Assembly: GCA_004557195.1 (NCBI GenBank)
Contig: SFER01000009.1
Location: 1-24,931, forward strand
Reading direction: 5' to 3'
Length of the DNA stretch: 24,931 nucleotides
Source of the DNA: Bacteroidales bacterium
GTDB lineage: Bacteria > Bacteroidota > Bacteroidia > Bacteroidales > Muribaculaceae
Shown: in pieces, positions 1 through 6,929 of the stretch
How the letters are laid out: every line of letters starts with the position of its first letter
Position numbering within the stretch: the stretch's first letter is position 1
The notes under the pieces: generated by a model
What the model saw: the letters and a program-made list of their open reading frames with translations, nothing else
Databases searched by the model: none
What the model was told of the DNA's origin: nothing
Translations under genes and position numbers: made by a program

Positions 1-1
1 C

Positions 2-292
2 GATGTGAACATAGGCGAGCGACATCGCGCATTCATCAAGCAAGTGCGCCCCGATGGGAAACTCGACATCACCCTCTCCCCTTCGTCGAAAGAGCGCACA
101 AAAGATTATGCCGACGAGATAATGGAATTTCTAAACAGCAACGGCGGAAGCATGCCCTACAACGACAAGACACCTGCCGACGAGATAACAAGAATCTTCT
201 CGTGCAGCAAGCGCGATTTCAAGAAGGCACTCGGAAGCCTCTATAAGCGCCACCTCATCACCATTGGCGACGACGGAGTGAAGATTGTGTAG
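2..292 (+). CDS. CvfB-like S1 RNA-binding protein, 3' end only
   Basis: This is the C-terminal end of a gene that begins before the window; the frame is open from base 2 and the GTG at 5 is only an internal codon. About 96 residues are visible. The first part (GERHRAFIKQVRPDGKLDI) matches the end of an S1-type RNA-binding domain as found in CvfB/YitL proteins. The rest (about residues 30-96) looks like the small winged-helix domain that closes this family, with a typical finish of the type LYKRHLITIGDDGVKIV. CvfB-family proteins are RNA-binding regulators first described for virulence-factor expression in staphylococci; the role in Bacteroidales is not established. The gene stops shortly before a hairpin shared with groEL, which faces it. 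I am fairly sure of the family and cannot judge the missing N-terminal S1 repeats. Confidence 0.75.
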   Translation, partial: DVNIGERHRAFIKQVRPDGKLDITLSPSSKERTKDYADEIMEFLNSNGGSMPYNDKTPADEITRIFSCSKRDFKKALGSLYKRHLITIGDDGVKIV

Positions 293-310
293 CGCAAACA
301 AATAAAAAAA

Positions 311-352
311 AAAGAAAGGGGTGCAGTTCAATTGAACGCATCCCCTTTCTTT
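311..352. terminator. Bidirectional hairpin terminator between the CvfB-like gene and groEL
   Basis: The arms AAAGAAAGGGG and CCCCTTTCTTT pair perfectly, continue through TGC/GCA past a single bulged T, and enclose a self-complementary loop (GTTCAATTGAAC). An A-run lies on the left side, which gives a U-run for transcripts arriving on the minus strand, and TTT ends the right arm for the plus strand. It sits between two convergent genes, so it probably ends both. Confidence 0.8.
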
Positions 353-397
353 AACTAACTATAATATGCTATAGATTATCTTGGATGTGAGAGTGGA

Positions 398-2034
398 TTA
401 CATCATGCCACCCATACCGCCCATACCGCCTGCAGGCATTGCAGGAGCAGGATTGTCTTCCTTCTTGTCGGCAATCACACACTCGGTTGTGAGAACATAC
501 CGGCAATTGAAGCAGCATTTTCGAGGGCTACACGAGTAACCTTGGCTGGGTCGATAACACCTGTTTCGAAGAAGTGCTCGTAGGTTTCTGTGCGTGCATT
601 GTAGCCATAATCACCTTCGCCATCCTTAACCTTTTGAAGGATAACGGCACCTTCAAGACCGGCGTTGGAAACGATTTGACGGAGAGGCTCTTCGATAGCG
701 CGTTTAACGATTTCGATACCTGTGGTTTCATCGTCGTTGTCGCCTACAAGACCTTCGAGAGCCTTGATACAACGGATGTAGCAAACACCTCCACCGGGAA
801 CGATACCCTCGGCGATAGCGGCGCGAGTTGCAGAAAGTGCGTCATCAACGCGGTCTTTCTTCTCTTTCATCTCAACCTCAGAGGGAGCACCGATGTAGAG
901 AACGGCAACACCACCGGCGAGCTTGGCAAGACGCTCTTGGAGTTTCTCGCGGTCGTAATCGCTCTTGGTTGTAGCGATTTGGTTCTTGATTTGAGCAACA
1001 CGCTCGGCAATACATTCTTTGTCGCCTGCGCCATTCACGATTGTAGTGTTCTCCTTGTTAACGGTAACCTTTTCGGCTGTACCAAGGAGGTCGATAGTTG
1101 CGCCTTCGAGTTTAAGGCCCTTTTCTTCCGAAATTACCACACCACCGGTGAGGATTGCGATATCTTCGAGCATTTCTTTGCGGCGGTCGCCAAAACCGGG
1201 GGCTTTAACGGCGCACACTTTCAAAGAACCGCGGAGACGGTTGACAACGAGAGTTGCGAGAGCCTCGCTATCTACATCCTCGGCAATGATGAGGAGAGGA
1301 CGACCGGTCTGAGCAGTAGCTTCGAGAATCGGGAGCATATCTTTGAGAACCGAAATCTTCTTGTCGAAAAGGAGGATGAACGGGTTGTCCATGTCGCATT
1401 GCATCTTCTCGGCGTTGGTTACGAAATAGGGAGAAATGTAACCGCGGTCGAACTGCATACCTTCTACAACATCAACACTTGTGTCGGTGCCTTTGGCTTC
1501 TTCAACAGTGATTACGCCCTCTTTTTTAACCTTGCCCATAGCCTCGGCAATGAGTTGACCGATTTCGGCGTCGTTGTTGGCAGAGATGCGGGCAACATTC
1601 TCGATTTTGCCCATATCGTCGTCAACTTCATGAGCCTGAGCCTTGATAGACTCAACCACACGAGCGACAGCCTTGTCGATACCGCGCTTGAGGTCCATAG
1701 GATTGGCACCGGCAGTTACGTTCTTGAGACCGGTGTTGATGATAGCTTGAGCGAGAACAGTAGCGGTTGTTGTGCCATCACCGGCATCGTCACCTGTCTT
1801 TGAAGCCACTTCCTTAACGAGTTGAGCACCCATGTTTTGGAAAGCATCTTCGAGTTCCACTTCCTTAGCCACTGTAACACCATCTTTTGTGATGTGCGGG
1901 GCACCGAATTTCTTCTCGATAATCACGTTGCGGCCTTTAGGACCAAGAGTTACTTTAACAGCGTCGGCGAGAGCGTCCACGCCTTTTTTGAGACTTTCGC
2001 GAGCCTCGATATTGAATTTAATTTCTTTAGCCAT
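398..2034 (-). CDS. groEL: Chaperonin GroEL (60 kDa), with a 1-base frameshift near the 3' end
   Basis: Large subunit of the cytoplasmic GroEL/GroES folding chamber, which folds client proteins using ATP. The N-terminus (MAKEIKFNIEARESLKKGVD), the ATP-site signatures VTLGPKGRN and GDGTTTATVLA, and the late motif AAIAEGIVPGGGV are all intact. The open frame from 2034 ends early at 475 with 519 residues, finishing in the aberrant MFSQPSV. In the neighbouring frame the expected ending follows directly: LTTECVIADKKEDNPAPAMP and then a Gly-Gly-Met tail, stopping at TAA 398-400. Restoring one base in the codon at about 494-496 gives 545 residues, normal for Bacteroidales GroEL. I therefore annotate the gene to 398 and regard the missing base as a probable sequencing or assembly error. 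It follows groES by 32 nt on the same strand, as one operon. Confidence 0.95.
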
Positions 2035-2066
2035 AGTAGTAATAAATTAATGTGTTGAACAATAAA

Positions 2067-2339
2067 TTATTTAATGATAGCGAGAATGTCGGATTGACGC
2101 ATCATCAAATATTTTTCGCCTTCAAACTCGATTTCGGTGCCGGCATATTTGCCATAAAGAACTGTATCGCCTACAGCAACTACCATAGGTTCGTCTTTAG
2201 TGCCATTGCCAACAGCCTTAACTGTGCCTTTGAGGGGTTTTTCCTTAGCCGAATCGGGGATGATGATACCACCGATTGTTTTTTCTTCTGCCGGAGCCGG
2301 AACGATGAGTACACGGTCGGATAATGGTTGAATTGTCAT
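2067..2339 (-). CDS. groES: Co-chaperonin GroES (10 kDa)
   Basis: Lid of the GroEL folding chamber; a seven-subunit ring that caps GroEL in the cytoplasm. The 90-residue product starts MTIQPLSDRVLIVPAPAEEK, contains the mobile loop (EEKTIGGIIIPDSAKEKPLK, about residues 17-36) and the conserved core GTVKAVGNG, and ends in the usual KYLMMRQSDILAIIK. The frame is open further upstream to 2423, but those 28 codons do not resemble GroES and would start inside the presumed promoter region, so ATG 2339 is chosen. It is the first gene of the groES-groEL operon. Upstream lie a sigma54-like element and an inverted repeat, described separately. Confidence 0.97.
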   Translation of the reverse strand: MTIQPLSDRVLIVPAPAEEKTIGGIIIPDSAKEKPLKGTVKAVGNGTKDEPMVVAVGDTVLYGKYAGTEIEFEGEKYLMMRQSDILAIIK

Positions 2340-2406
2340 AATAGTAATATTTTTAGTTAGAATATTCAATTTCTTCGATGCCGTTGAAAGCATCTGCCAT
2401 CGAACA

Positions 2407-2423
2407 TGCACAATCTGTGCCAA
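2407..2423 (-). promoter_or_regulatory. Sigma54-like -24/-12 element upstream of groES
   Basis: Read on the minus strand the sequence is TTGGCACAGATTGTGCA. It matches the sigma54 consensus TTGGCAC-G-N4-TTGCA at all fixed positions except two, and has exactly 10 nt between the GG and GC doublets. A start about 12 nt downstream would leave a leader of roughly 55-60 nt before groES. The same bases contain a perfect short dyad (GCACA-GAT-TGTGC), so an operator is an equal alternative. No convincing TAnnTTTG box was found for groES. Confidence 0.4.
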
Positions 2424-2438
2424 AATCGCGATTGCGAC

Positions 2439-2475
2439 AAAATGTCATACCCGCTCCACGGAATAATGACATTTT
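2439..2475. repeat. Perfect 10-bp inverted repeat in the groES upstream region
   Basis: AAAATGTCAT at 2439-2448 and its exact reverse complement ATGACATTTT at 2466-2475 are separated by 17 nt. It is not CIRCE (TTAGCACTC-N9-GAGTGCTAA). It lies just upstream of the sigma54-like site, between groES and a divergent lipoprotein gene, which suits a binding site for a dimeric regulator. There is no T-run, so a terminator is unlikely. Confidence 0.5.
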
Positions 2476-2562
2476 TGCACACACATCGAAACTTATCGCA
2501 ATGGCAGCAATAATTTTTCAGTCTATTCGTTAAATATGAAAACAATCAATATTAATGCGAAT

Positions 2563-3051
2563 ATGAAAAAAGTATATTGCTTTTTTATTCCAATTTTATT
2601 CCTTTGCTCATGCAGTAACAATGATGAGCCGGAAATAGAAACTCCACTGCCGATAGTTAAAGAGTATTCTCTATCGACAATGCAAATCAACGAAAGCGAA
2701 TTTGACGAGAACTATCTTAAATTGGCAGTCGATGGACTGGTAGTTACAGAGTTGTCGGAGTTGCCTGCCGACCCATTCGGATTTAACAAGGCTTTTATGT
2801 CGATAGATTTTTCCAAACACATCCTGTTATTACACTATCTGATACACGATTGGGAAATAGATACTTATCGAAATATATGGTATTGGAATAACTATAATGA
2901 ATTTTATGGTTGGGAGGCTGCTTTTATGACATCAACAAAACAAAATACGAATCCCGACAATTGTTATTTTACGCGTTGTGCTATTCTTGTAAACAAATTG
3001 CCTGAGAATGCCAGAGTGAAGTGCTTGATGTCGTTAGGCGCGATAAACTAA
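2563..3051 (+). CDS. Small lipoprotein of unknown function
   Basis: A 162-residue protein with a classical lipoprotein signal: MKKVYCFFIPILFLCSC, with Cys17 the likely lipidated residue in the lipobox LCSC. It is followed by SNNDEPE, an acidic stretch like the Bacteroidetes lipoprotein export signal that sends lipoproteins to the cell surface. An ATG 27 nt upstream (2536) is in frame, but it would put nine polar residues before the signal peptide, so 2563 is preferred. The mature part has no motif I recognise; it is rich in aromatic residues in the middle (IWYWNNYNEFYGW). The DNA is visibly AT-richer than its neighbours (18 G/C in 60 bases at 2881-2940), which suggests accessory origin. An outer-membrane barrel gene follows after 38 nt and is probably co-transcribed. 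Confidence 0.7.
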   Translation: MKKVYCFFIPILFLCSCSNNDEPEIETPLPIVKEYSLSTMQINESEFDENYLKLAVDGLVVTELSELPADPFGFNKAFMSIDFSKHILLLHYLIHDWEIDTYRNIWYWNNYNEFYGWEAAFMTSTKQNTNPDNCYFTRCAILVNKLPENARVKCLMSLGAIN

Positions 3052-3089
3052 AGATAGAATTTAGGCATACAAAAATCAAAGAGAATATT

Positions 3090-3653
3090 ATGAAATCAAT
3101 TAAATTATTTTTGTTATTTGTGTGCTTATTTACCGTTCAGGTTAAGGCACAGACTCCTGTCGTTCAGATGATGGAGGGCGAAATTAGAGCCGGATTGACA
3201 ACTCCTATCGGAGGCTTTCATACAGGTAAAGCTGAAGTTGGCGGTGATATTGGCTTAGAAGGTAGATATAATTTCGAAGGCACTCCGTGGGATTGTGGTC
3301 TTATGCTCGAAGTATCTTCGGCTCGCAGAGGTTTCAATCACCTTTTCAACAATGGGAATGACCATTGGCAGAGCAACCGTACAGTAGCTTTGGCAGCAAT
3401 AAGCGAATATAATCTTCGACAGGGAACTAAAATAAATCCATTTGTCGGTGCGGCTCTTGGTGTTGCTTCCAATGATGTAGTGGGAGACGAATACTTTCCA
3501 AGTGAAGGCACAACAATATTTTTCGCTCCACGTATCGGAGTTGAATTTCTTCACCATATTCGCCTCATGGCTCAGCTGAATATCAGCCGAGCTGGTCACA
3601 ACAATTTCAGTTTTACAATTGGTTTTGTTCTTGGTGGCAGACCTAAAAAATAG
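3090..3653 (+). CDS. Outer-membrane beta-barrel protein (porin-like, family uncertain)
   Basis: A 187-residue protein with a signal peptide (MKSIKLFLLFVCLFTVQVKA, cleavage likely before Gln21) and alternating short strands typical of a small outer-membrane barrel: GEIRAGLTTPIGGF, GGDIGLEGRYNF, KINPFVGAALGVAS and ISRAGHNNFSFTIGFVLGG. It ends GGRPKK rather than in an aromatic residue. The frame is open upstream to 3021, but that part overlaps the lipoprotein gene and has no signal peptide, so ATG 3090 is taken. It follows the lipoprotein after 38 nt; the two may form a surface lipoprotein/barrel pair, which is inference. Substrate and role are unknown. Confidence 0.7.
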   Translation: MKSIKLFLLFVCLFTVQVKAQTPVVQMMEGEIRAGLTTPIGGFHTGKAEVGGDIGLEGRYNFEGTPWDCGLMLEVSSARRGFNHLFNNGNDHWQSNRTVALAAISEYNLRQGTKINPFVGAALGVASNDVVGDEYFPSEGTTIFFAPRIGVEFLHHIRLMAQLNISRAGHNNFSFTIGFVLGGRPKK

Positions 3654-3680
3654 GCTTCAACACAAGAGGCAGATAGAAAA

Positions 3681-3715
3681 GAGGATGCGATTTCCGGAAG
3701 GGAAAACGCATCCTC
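3681..3715 (-). terminator. Hairpin terminator at the end of trpB2
   Basis: Arms GAGGATGCG (3681-3689) and CGCATCCTC (3707-3715) pair perfectly, and an inner TTTCC/GGAAA stem extends the hairpin. On the minus strand the stem is followed by TTTTCT, as expected for intrinsic termination of trpB2. It may also serve the plus-strand barrel gene, although that side has only a loose T-rich tail. Confidence 0.75.
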
Positions 3716-3738
3716 GTCTATATTATTTCTATAGATTA

Positions 3739-5100
3739 TCAGATAATGTGCTCGAGAGAGGCAGTGTTGTTGGCAATTTCGTCGTCGGGAACCGTATAGT
3801 TGGCGAGGTCGCCTGCAAAATAGCGGTCGTAAGACGCCATGTCGATAAGTCCGTGCCCCGAGAGGTTGAACAAAATCACTTTTCCCTTGCCTTCTTCTTT
3901 GCATTTCTTAGCCTCGCGGATTGCGGCTGCGATAGCGTGAGCCGATTCGGGAGCCGGGATTATGCCTTCGCCGCGGGCAAACAGTGTGGCAGCGGCAAAC
4001 GACTCCAATTGCGGAATATCCACAGCCTCCACGAGGTTGTCTTCGCGCAACTGGCTCACCACTGCGCCTGCGCCATGGTAGCGGAGACCGCCGGCATGAA
4101 TGTTGGCCGGAGCAAAGTTGTGTCCGAGGGTGAGCATAGGGATGAGCGGAGTGTAGCCGGCTTCGTCGCCGAAATCATATTGGAACACGCCCTTTGTGAG
4201 TTTGGGGCAAGATTCCGGTTCGGCAGCGATGAATCGGGTGTTGGTTTTTCCTTCAAAATTATGGCGCAAGAATGGGAAGGAGATTCCGGAGAAGTTGCTA
4301 CCACCACCGAAGCAACCGATAATCACATCGGGATACTCCCCTGCCATTTCCATCTGTTTTTCGGCTTCGAGACCGATTACAGTTTGATGCAGAGATACAT
4401 GGTTGAGCACCGACCCGAGTGCGTATTTGCAGTTGGGTGTTGACATTGCAAGTTCCACAGCCTCGCTGATTGCGGTGCCAAGCGAACCTTGATAGTTTGG
4501 GTGCTCGGTGATGATTTTGCGACCTGCCTTGGTTGACATACTCGGAGAGGCAATCACCTCGGCGCCATAGGTTTGCATGATTGAGCGGCGGTAAGGCTTT
4601 TGATTGTAAGAAATCTTCACCATATACACTGCAAGTTCAAGCCCGAATGCTTTGGCGGCAAGCGAAAGGGCTGCGCCCCATTGTCCTGCGCCTGTTTCGG
4701 TGGTGATATTGGTAACACCCTGTTTCTTGCAATAGTAGGCTTGCGGAATGGCGGAATTGAGTTTGTGCGACCCCACAGGGCTTACACTTTCGTTCTTAAA
4801 ATATATGTGAGCGGGAGTGTCGAGAAGTTTTTCCAAACCACGAGCGCGCACAAGCGGAGTGGGACGCCAGATTTTGTACATATCGCGAACCTCTTCGGGG
4901 ATTTCAATCCATGAATCGGTGGTGTTGAGTTCTTGGCGAGAAGCTTCTTCGGAGAAAAGCGGGAAGAAGTCTTCGGCGTTGAGCGGCTGTTTGGTAGCGG
5001 GGTTGAGATAAGGACGCGGCTTGTTGGGCATATCCGGTATTATATTATACCATGCAGTGGGGATATCGCGTTCTTGAAGAAGAAATTTTTTAGAGTCCAT
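3739..5100 (-). CDS. TrpB2-type tryptophan synthase beta chain (PLP enzyme)
   Basis: A cytoplasmic PLP enzyme that joins indole and serine to make tryptophan. At 453 residues it is the long TrpB2 form, longer than the roughly 400 of classical TrpB. Lys113 in GSHKLNSA is the PLP Schiff-base lysine, Glu135 in ETGAGQWG matches the catalytic glutamate, and GGGSN (265-269) is the phosphate-binding loop. The N-terminal extension (PTAWYNIIPDMP...) is typical of TrpB2. No trpA or other trp gene lies nearby, so it stands alone, as is usual for TrpB2, which is thought to salvage free indole instead of working in a TrpAB complex. It has its own promoter at 5148-5179 and a hairpin terminator. Start ATG 5100 agrees with the family N-terminus. 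Confidence 0.92.
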   Translation of the reverse strand: MDSKKFLLQERDIPTAWYNIIPDMPNKPRPYLNPATKQPLNAEDFFPLFSEEASRQELNTTDSWIEIPEEVRDMYKIWRPTPLVRARGLEKLLDTPAHIYFKNESVSPVGSHKLNSAIPQAYYCKKQGVTNITTETGAGQWGAALSLAAKAFGLELAVYMVKISYNQKPYRRSIMQTYGAEVIASPSMSTKAGRKIITEHPNYQGSLGTAISEAVELAMSTPNCKYALGSVLNHVSLHQTVIGLEAEKQMEMAGEYPDVIIGCFGGGSNFSGISFPFLRHNFEGKTNTRFIAAEPESCPKLTKGVFQYDFGDEAGYTPLIPMLTLGHNFAPANIHAGGLRYHGAGAVVSQLREDNLVEAVDIPQLESFAAATLFARGEGIIPAPESAHAIAAAIREAKKCKEEGKGKVILFNLSGHGLIDMASYDRYFAGDLANYTVPDDEIANNTASLEHII

Positions 5101-5147
5101 TTTTGTTGTTATTTAAGTTGATTTTCTACTTTGTTTGAATGTCGATG

Positions 5148-5179
5148 CAAAGATATACGCTATTTTTTAATTGCGCAAA
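5148..5179 (-). promoter_or_regulatory. Bacteroidetes-type promoter of trpB2
   Basis: On the minus strand TTTG (at 5179-5176), a 20-nt spacer and TATCTTTG (at 5155-5148) reproduce the Bacteroidetes -33/-7 consensus TTTG-N19-21-TAnnTTTG exactly. The start of trpB2 lies about 47 nt further on. It stands back to back with the HU promoter. Confidence 0.8.
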
Positions 5180-5291
5180 TATTTTTGCAAGAAATTTCAA
5201 TTTTTATTTATATTATTTCATCTATGACGCATATTTATACTCAAACAGACATAACCGAGCCATATTTTATATATAATGTGTGAACGCAAAA

Positions 5292-5322
5292 TTGGAGAGA
5301 AAAAAGAAATTTACTATATTTG
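5292..5322 (+). promoter_or_regulatory. Bacteroidetes-type promoter of the HU genes
   Basis: TTG at 5292-5294, a 20-nt spacer and TATATTTG at 5315-5322 match the Bacteroidetes consensus. The ATG at 5341 would leave a leader of only about 10-12 nt. This placement argues against the in-frame TTG at 5320 as the start, because that codon lies inside the -7 box. Confidence 0.8.
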
Positions 5323-5340
5323 CACGATAAATCTATAGAA

Positions 5341-5625
5341 ATGGACAACAAATCACTTAAAAAAATAATTAGTGACGAAATAGGCAAAACCGGTAATGAA
5401 GTGGATTTGCTCATAACCGGTCTTATCAACGTGATTAAAGACCGATGCGCCGACATGGATTCGATTGCGGTTCCGGGATTTGGATTGTTTGAGCCTCGCA
5501 AGCGGCTCGAGCGGGTGAACGTGCACCCTTCTACAGGCAAGAGAATCCTCATTCCGCCCAAAATCACGCTCACTTTCAAGACAAGCGCAGTGATGAAACA
5601 ACGACTGAAAGATACTAACGAATAA
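5341..5625 (+). CDS. HU/IHF-family DNA-binding protein
   Basis: A small nucleoid protein of 94 residues, the usual HU length. It bends and compacts DNA in the cytoplasm as a dimer. The helical N-terminal half (MDNKSLKKIISDEIGKTGNE) and the beta-arm region VPGFGLFEPRKRLERVNVHP, followed by STGKRILIPP, fit the HU/IHF fold, with VHPSTG in place of the usual RNPxTG at the arm tip. The final residues (FKTSAVMKQRLKD) form the C-terminal helix. ATG 5341 is chosen over the in-frame TTG at 5320, which falls in the promoter. A second, membrane-anchored HU-domain protein starts 7 nt after the stop, so the two are surely co-transcribed and could form heterodimers; that last point is inference. Confidence 0.9.
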   Translation: MDNKSLKKIISDEIGKTGNEVDLLITGLINVIKDRCADMDSIAVPGFGLFEPRKRLERVNVHPSTGKRILIPPKITLTFKTSAVMKQRLKDTNE

Positions 5626-5632
5626 ACCGACG

Positions 5633-6763
5633 ATGAACAACAAAATATCATTTCCCGAACTTGTGGAATTGCTGTCAAAATCGACCAATGCATCGAAAAA
5701 GACATGCGAAGCGTTCCTTAAATCATTTTTTGGAGCGATTGAAGACGCACTTGCAGCCGGCGAGACAGTGAAAATCAAGAACCTCGGCGTGTTCAAGGTT
5801 GCGAAGGTGGAAGCACGAAAGAGCGTCCACGTGAATACCGGCGAGGAAATAGAGATTCCCGAACATAACAAGATAATTTTCACCCCCGACAAGTCGCTTG
5901 CCGACGCCGTAAACGGGGCGTTTGCCGAATTTGAGACAATCGAACTTGACGATGACGCAGTGGAGGCGATAGAAGGGATAGACAATGAAGCGCCCGAAAC
6001 ACCCGAAGTGCCGCAAGTGCCGGAGATTCCCGAAGTGCCTCAGCCGCAGGATGAAGCGCCGGAAACAAAAAGCGAAGGCGACTGCCCTACTCCCCCTCTC
6101 CCGCCCGAGGCACCACAACCTGAGCCTGAGGCAGAGCCCGAACCCGAGGCACCGGAGACACCTGTGCAGACTCCCGCTCCGGTTTCTACCTTCATTCCGC
6201 CCGCAAATATCGACAACGACGACACCGCGGAAGAACCCGACGATGACGAGAACGACGATGACGAAAGCCGCCCATCGGGCAAGGCTGCATTCTTCTGGGG
6301 AATCATCACCGGATTTGTCGCTTCCTGCATCCTGTTTTTCGCAATCTCGATTGCAGTGGGCTTCCCACTCGTGATTACTTCGAGCGAGAAAGAGGAAGAT
6401 GAGCCGATTGAAGAGGTTAAAGCGCCAGAAGCAACTGCAGCCGACACCACAACCGTTGCCATCGCAACCACCGAGGTGGCGCCCGCACCTGCCCTGCATG
6501 CCAAAACAGAGAAATTGCGCACCGACACAGTGGGACGCACCCGTTTTCTCACCACAATGGCAAGGGAATATTACGGCGATTTCCGCTTCTGGGTGTATAT
6601 CTACCAAGAGAACAAGTCGGTTATCAACAATCCCGACAAGATAAAGCCCGGAACCGTAGTGGTTATTCCCGACGCTGCAAAATATGGAATCGATGCCAAC
6701 AATCCGGAATCGGTAAAACGAGCCGAGGCTTTGTCGAAAGAGATTCAAAAAGGTAAAAAATAG
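5633..6763 (+). CDS. HU-domain protein with membrane helix and periplasmic LysM domain
   Basis: A 376-residue protein of unusual build. Residues 1-95 are an HU/IHF domain (VKIKNLGVFKVAKVEARKSV, then VNTGEEIEIPEHNKI). Residues 105-215 are a disordered linker rich in Pro and Glu, ending in an acidic run (DDDENDDDES). One membrane helix follows at about 218-248 (FFWGIITGFVASCILFFAIS), then a Thr/Ala-rich stretch and a LysM-like domain at about 303-346 (ending INNPDKIKPGTVVVIP, with FWVYIYQENK in the middle). The simplest topology has DNA binding in the cytoplasm and LysM in the periplasm, where LysM domains bind peptidoglycan. The protein could thus tether the nucleoid to the cell wall; this is inference from the domains. 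It follows the short HU gene by 7 nt. Domain calls are strong; function is open. Confidence 0.85.
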   Translation: MNNKISFPELVELLSKSTNASKKTCEAFLKSFFGAIEDALAAGETVKIKNLGVFKVAKVEARKSVHVNTGEEIEIPEHNKIIFTPDKSLADAVNGAFAEFETIELDDDAVEAIEGIDNEAPETPEVPQVPEIPEVPQPQDEAPETKSEGDCPTPPLPPEAPQPEPEAEPEPEAPETPVQTPAPVSTFIPPANIDNDDTAEEPDDDENDDDESRPSGKAAFFWGIITGFVASCILFFAISIAVGFPLVITSSEKEEDEPIEEVKAPEATAADTTTVAIATTEVAPAPALHAKTEKLRTDTVGRTRFLTTMAREYYGDFRFWVYIYQENKSVINNPDKIKPGTVVVIPDAAKYGIDANNPESVKRAEALSKEIQKGKK

Positions 6764-6880
6764 CGCAGCAATTCACAAAAAAAATTAAAACCGCCCGAAA
6801 AATGCCGAAATAGTTAAATTGCGCAACCATTGATAGTAAAAATTAACGGTTGGCATTAACATATTATTGGCAATAAGTGA

Positions 6881-6888
6881 TAATTTTG
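6881..6888 (+). promoter_or_regulatory. Likely -7 box of the moxR-bat operon
   Basis: TAATTTTG matches the Bacteroidetes TAnnTTTG box, 41 nt before the moxR ATG. I see no TTTG at the expected 19-21 nt upstream, so the call rests on the -7 element and its place in the only sizeable gap before the operon. Confidence 0.45.
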
Positions 6889-6929
6889 CAGTATAAATGA
6901 ACAACAAAGAATAAAAACATATATGAATT

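Noticed and set aside
574..1803. Long plus-strand open frame (409 residues) opposite groEL
   Set aside because: It lies wholly antisense to a clear groEL, has no domain or start signal, and its composition is what a codon-biased gene gives on the other strand.
2340..2423. N-terminal extension of GroES to 2423
   Set aside because: The extra 28 residues do not resemble GroES and cover the probable promoter.
5320..5340. TTG at 5320 as the HU start
   Set aside because: It overlaps the -7 promoter box, and ATG 5341 gives the normal HU length.
5723..6748. Minus-strand open frame (341 residues) opposite the HU-LysM gene
   Set aside because: It mirrors the Pro/Glu-rich linker and the membrane helix of the plus-strand gene, giving implausible Cys/Arg-rich protein; no promoter.
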